Shown: positions 50,440-64,000 of the stretch, piece after piece | Layout of the letters: every line of letters begins with the position of its first letter | Numbering within the stretch: position 1 is the first letter of the stretch | Origin: Nannobrachium achirus | Taxonomy: Eukaryota > Chordata > Actinopteri > Myctophiformes > Myctophidae | DNA length: 64,000 nt | Direction of reading: 5' to 3' | Assembly: GCA_963921795.1 (NCBI GenBank) | Contig: OY997657.1 | Location: 1,816,813 to 1,880,812 of the forward strand | Position numbers and translations under genes: made by a program | The notes under the pieces: model-generated | The model's input: the letters and a program-made list of their open reading frames with translations, nothing else | Databases searched by the model: none | What the model was told of the DNA's origin: nothing

Positions 50440-50581
50440 ACCGGCTTGATTCCTATTGGTCCAAACAGCTCGTTCTGAACCGTGTGGACCAATAGGAATG
50501 AAGCGTCACACACAATGAGGAAGTAAACAGCTCTGTGCTGTCAGTGGAGAGAGGAGCATCTTCTTTATTGGACACACTTTG
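50440..50581 (+). promoter_or_regulatory. ldah: Candidate ldah promoter and 5' UTR exon
   Basis: Two oppositely oriented CCAAT boxes (in cctattggtcc and gaccaatagg, about 45 bp apart) precede an ETS-like aggaagt. A possible untranslated exon then ends at cacactttg|gtatgt (donor at 50582). The coding exon's acceptor shows that a non-coding first exon must exist upstream; this is the best candidate I see, by inference only. No TATA box is obvious. Confidence 0.4.
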
Positions 50582-50584
50582 GTA

Positions 50585-52288
50585 TGTAACACCTCGTCAA
50601 CCTTGTATTAGCATTAATTAATAATAATAACTATAATACTAATAAATGAGTCAGTGTTATAACTCTAGACAGGTTGTTGTGGTCTCTGTGTGCTGCTAGA
50701 GTTAGCATCCATGCTACCATGCACTGAGCCCATTGAGAGACTGTACTGTACTGCTACTGTAATGTTATTGATAATTAATTTAATTCATGAGGATTCACAC
50801 TGTTAAATACTGAGTGTTGCTGTCATTCTGAGAGTATAAATGGAACCAAATTAGCCATGAATTATAACTCTTGTAGTGCTTTTATTTCAAAAAACGTTGT
50901 CTCTCTAAGCACTCTACAAGAGTTATAATTTATGGCTATCCAATTAGTGTACACTCTCAGAGTTACAGGTTGATTGATTGATTGAATCATTTATTTTCAA
51001 GTTGCATAGGAAAAAAAAGTACAGTTTCATGACAGTACATTCACTGGTACAAGGTCAACTAAAAAGAGGTCCTAGTAAGCTTTACGGCTTATTTACACAG
51101 GAACCAATTTATGTATCTTATATAACATTGCAAGACAGACAGATAGAACACAGTACTTTGCATGGGAAAACATCAATAACAAAAGGGGGGAAAGGTAGTC
51201 ATAAAGAATGATAATAAACTAATTAGGAGATATAATATATCTCTATATTATAGAGTATAGAGTGTAAAAGGAGAGGTAGGACATATTTAGTCAACTCAAG
51301 ACTTACAGATTAATTTGGTTATGCACATTACATTTATACACTTTCACAGTTTACAGGTTCATTTTGTTCTCAGAGTGAGACATTCACTGTCTGGTTTAAT
51401 CCATAGGTTTTAGTTAAAGCTATGAAACACTACATATAAACCTGCTTTTATGTCATGTATGTTTCATTCATTAAAGATCTCATCTATGTCAGTAGTGTTC
51501 AGCTTGCCTGTCTAGCTGTGGTTACCTTTGACATGGTGGGTGTATCAGGCTGGTTGCTTACCTTTGGACCGTATTGGTTAACTAAATGTCTTTATCAGGG
51601 ACTCTGATAAAGATAGTGGGCCATGGATGACTGGTTCTGAACCAGAATGGCCGCACTGCCAGACACACGGTTTCACTGTGCAGTTGTGGAGGTAGAAAAG
51701 ACACATTCAACCATGGAGCCTGTCTGTGTGAGCTTAACTATCTCTGCACCTTATTGGTATATCAGTTAGTTACCATAATCTGATGTAATTTGTTAATGCG
51801 CCATTTACTTTTCTTTTAACCATGAAAGAACCAACATTTATGGCTCACATTAGGAAATATTTGACTCAATTCAATTCAATTCAAATAGCTTTATTGGCAT
51901 GACAATTACAATATTGCCAAAGCATCAAGTGCATTGGAAAAAAAAGAATAATAATAACAAAACAAACAATATCGAACATACAAATAAAATACAATATACA
52001 AATACTGTCATAGTGATTCAAATGTGCAGCATTGATCTGTGTGTGTCAAGATATAGTCCATGGTCAAGATAGTCACATGAGTATTGTCTGTTTAAGTGTC
52101 CCTCAGTTTGTGACATGCGGTCACATATTGTGCAGCTAAATGTGCTGCAGGTCCCTCTCCTAATACAATGTGTTAACTTGTTTGTCATTGTCATCTAGAA
52201 CTGTGAAGTTTGGAATGCAGTTCAAATTTCTTAAAGTGTGCTGATCTTATGTTATTATATTTGTCAAATTTTAATAGAAAGTGGTCTC

Positions 52289-52382
<94 letters not shown>

Positions 52383-52673
52383 CCCCCTCTCCCCCTTTCC
52401 TTTAAATGTCCTATGTTGGGAGCTGTTTTACACAGTACTACTTAGTTGAGAACTTGAGATGTGATGATCTAAAGAAAGAAAGAAATACATTCAGAGATTA
52501 AGACAACGTATTAAGATTTTTCAAAAGGTCTTCAAGCTCATAGTTCAAAGTGTTTCTTTAGGTAAACACCATCACACTGCTCCATGGGGCTGATCATAGC
52601 TGCTGCTATAAAAGGAATGATGGGTACAAAACCTATACTTCTTGTTTTGACAATATTGTCCTCCTCCTCTTAG
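50585..52673 (+). other. Presumed first ldah intron, mostly unassigned
   Basis: Around 50810-50970 are inverted pieces of ccattaattataactcttgtagtgc-like sequence. About 51880-51930 looks like a retroposon tail (tagctttattggcatgacaa), and (CT)n lies at 52295-52378. No ORF of interest. Confidence 0.5.
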
Positions 52674-52681
52674 CTGGTGAA

Positions 52682-63644
<10,963 letters not shown>

Positions 63645-63696
63645 CCTCCTAGCATCTCTGTTCTGTGTCACCCCAAAACAACTGACATGCAAGCTC

Positions 63697-64000
63697 TTAA
63701 CACTTCTGCTGCCTCTTACTTTGAAAGGATGCTTGGTGCCTTGGTGCCGCCCCGTTTCCTCCGTTGGCCGCTGCTATTATTATTATTAACCGGGCAGGGT
63801 TATTTTTGGTCACATGACAGTGGGGGCCCAGAAAAGTGTCATGGCCACGCCCAGCCGAGTGCCGTTTGTACTGTAGTTTGTACTGTAAACATGCCAGCCT
63901 TGGGATCAAAATGTCTCTTTTTGAGTAAATGAAGTCTCTTTATGGGCCTCTCAATGGATTGACTATGGAGGAGGTTCACTTCGCGTGCACGGCCAACGTG
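63697..64000. mobile_element. Second copy of the 21876-22382 TTAA element (runs off window)
   Basis: ttaacacttctgctgcctct and ggtgccttggtgccgccccg are the reverse complement of the right end at about 22290-22382. The window's last bases match the interior near 22045. It begins about 53 bases after the ldah stop. Confidence 0.75.

Noticed and set aside
63687..63932. 81-codon ORF downstream of ldah with a hydrophobic LLLLLL stretch
   Set aside because: The leucines come from a ttattattatt run in a TTAA element that recurs at 21876-22382.

Overview
This is a stretch of vertebrate nuclear DNA, almost certainly from a ray-finned (teleost) fish. Every gene has GT-AG introns. The non-coding DNA is full of CA, CT and GATA microsatellites, short foldback DNA transposons with target-site duplications, a tRNA-derived SINE and a DIRS-type retrotransposon. 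The two host genes are the tandem pair seen in other vertebrates: apolipoprotein B (apob), whose 3' three-quarters fills the left half, followed on the same strand by lipid-droplet-associated hydrolase (ldah).

Layout: 450-33599 holds 17 apob coding exons on the + strand. The N-terminal lipid-transfer module lies off the left edge. Exon 7 in the window is the giant exon (13848-20920, 7,073 bp, matching mammalian exon 26); ten small exons follow it, down to a stop at 33597-33599. From 33600 to about 50400 I find no host gene. This stretch holds MITEs, a degenerate gag-like relic, a DIRS-like tyrosine-recombinase retrotransposon on the - strand (about 38190-41853), a 200-base assembly gap and a 69-copy 45-bp satellite. 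ldah then occupies about 50490-63644, with a possible 5' UTR exon and promoter near 50440-50581 and six coding exons encoding 347 residues with an intact Ser-Asp-His triad. Both products handle neutral lipid: apoB scaffolds secreted lipoproteins, and LDAH is a lipid-droplet serine hydrolase.

The unusual signal is in the relation between repeats and gene structure. At nine or more exon-intron boundaries in the two genes, the splice site and adjoining exon bases have been amplified into a tandem array. There are six donor arrays (from 2941, 5150, 24197, 26208, 56760 and 58396) and three acceptor arrays (ending at 9919, 56654 and 61732). One apob array (23 x 42 bp) stays in frame throughout. Similar amplifications span the apob stop codon and the start of the ldah coding sequence.

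A second signal is that two apob introns (22605-22794 and 30292-30725) consist almost wholly of one MITE family and are bracketed by 7-bp direct repeats that end in the acceptor AG. That is what transposon-born introns would look like. A third is a short palindromic module (core AGATCTACAAGC) found more than 20 times across the window inside unrelated repeat families.

Boundaries of exons were set by reading-frame phase, GT/AG sites and recalled similarity to vertebrate apoB and LDAH; nothing was computed by alignment.
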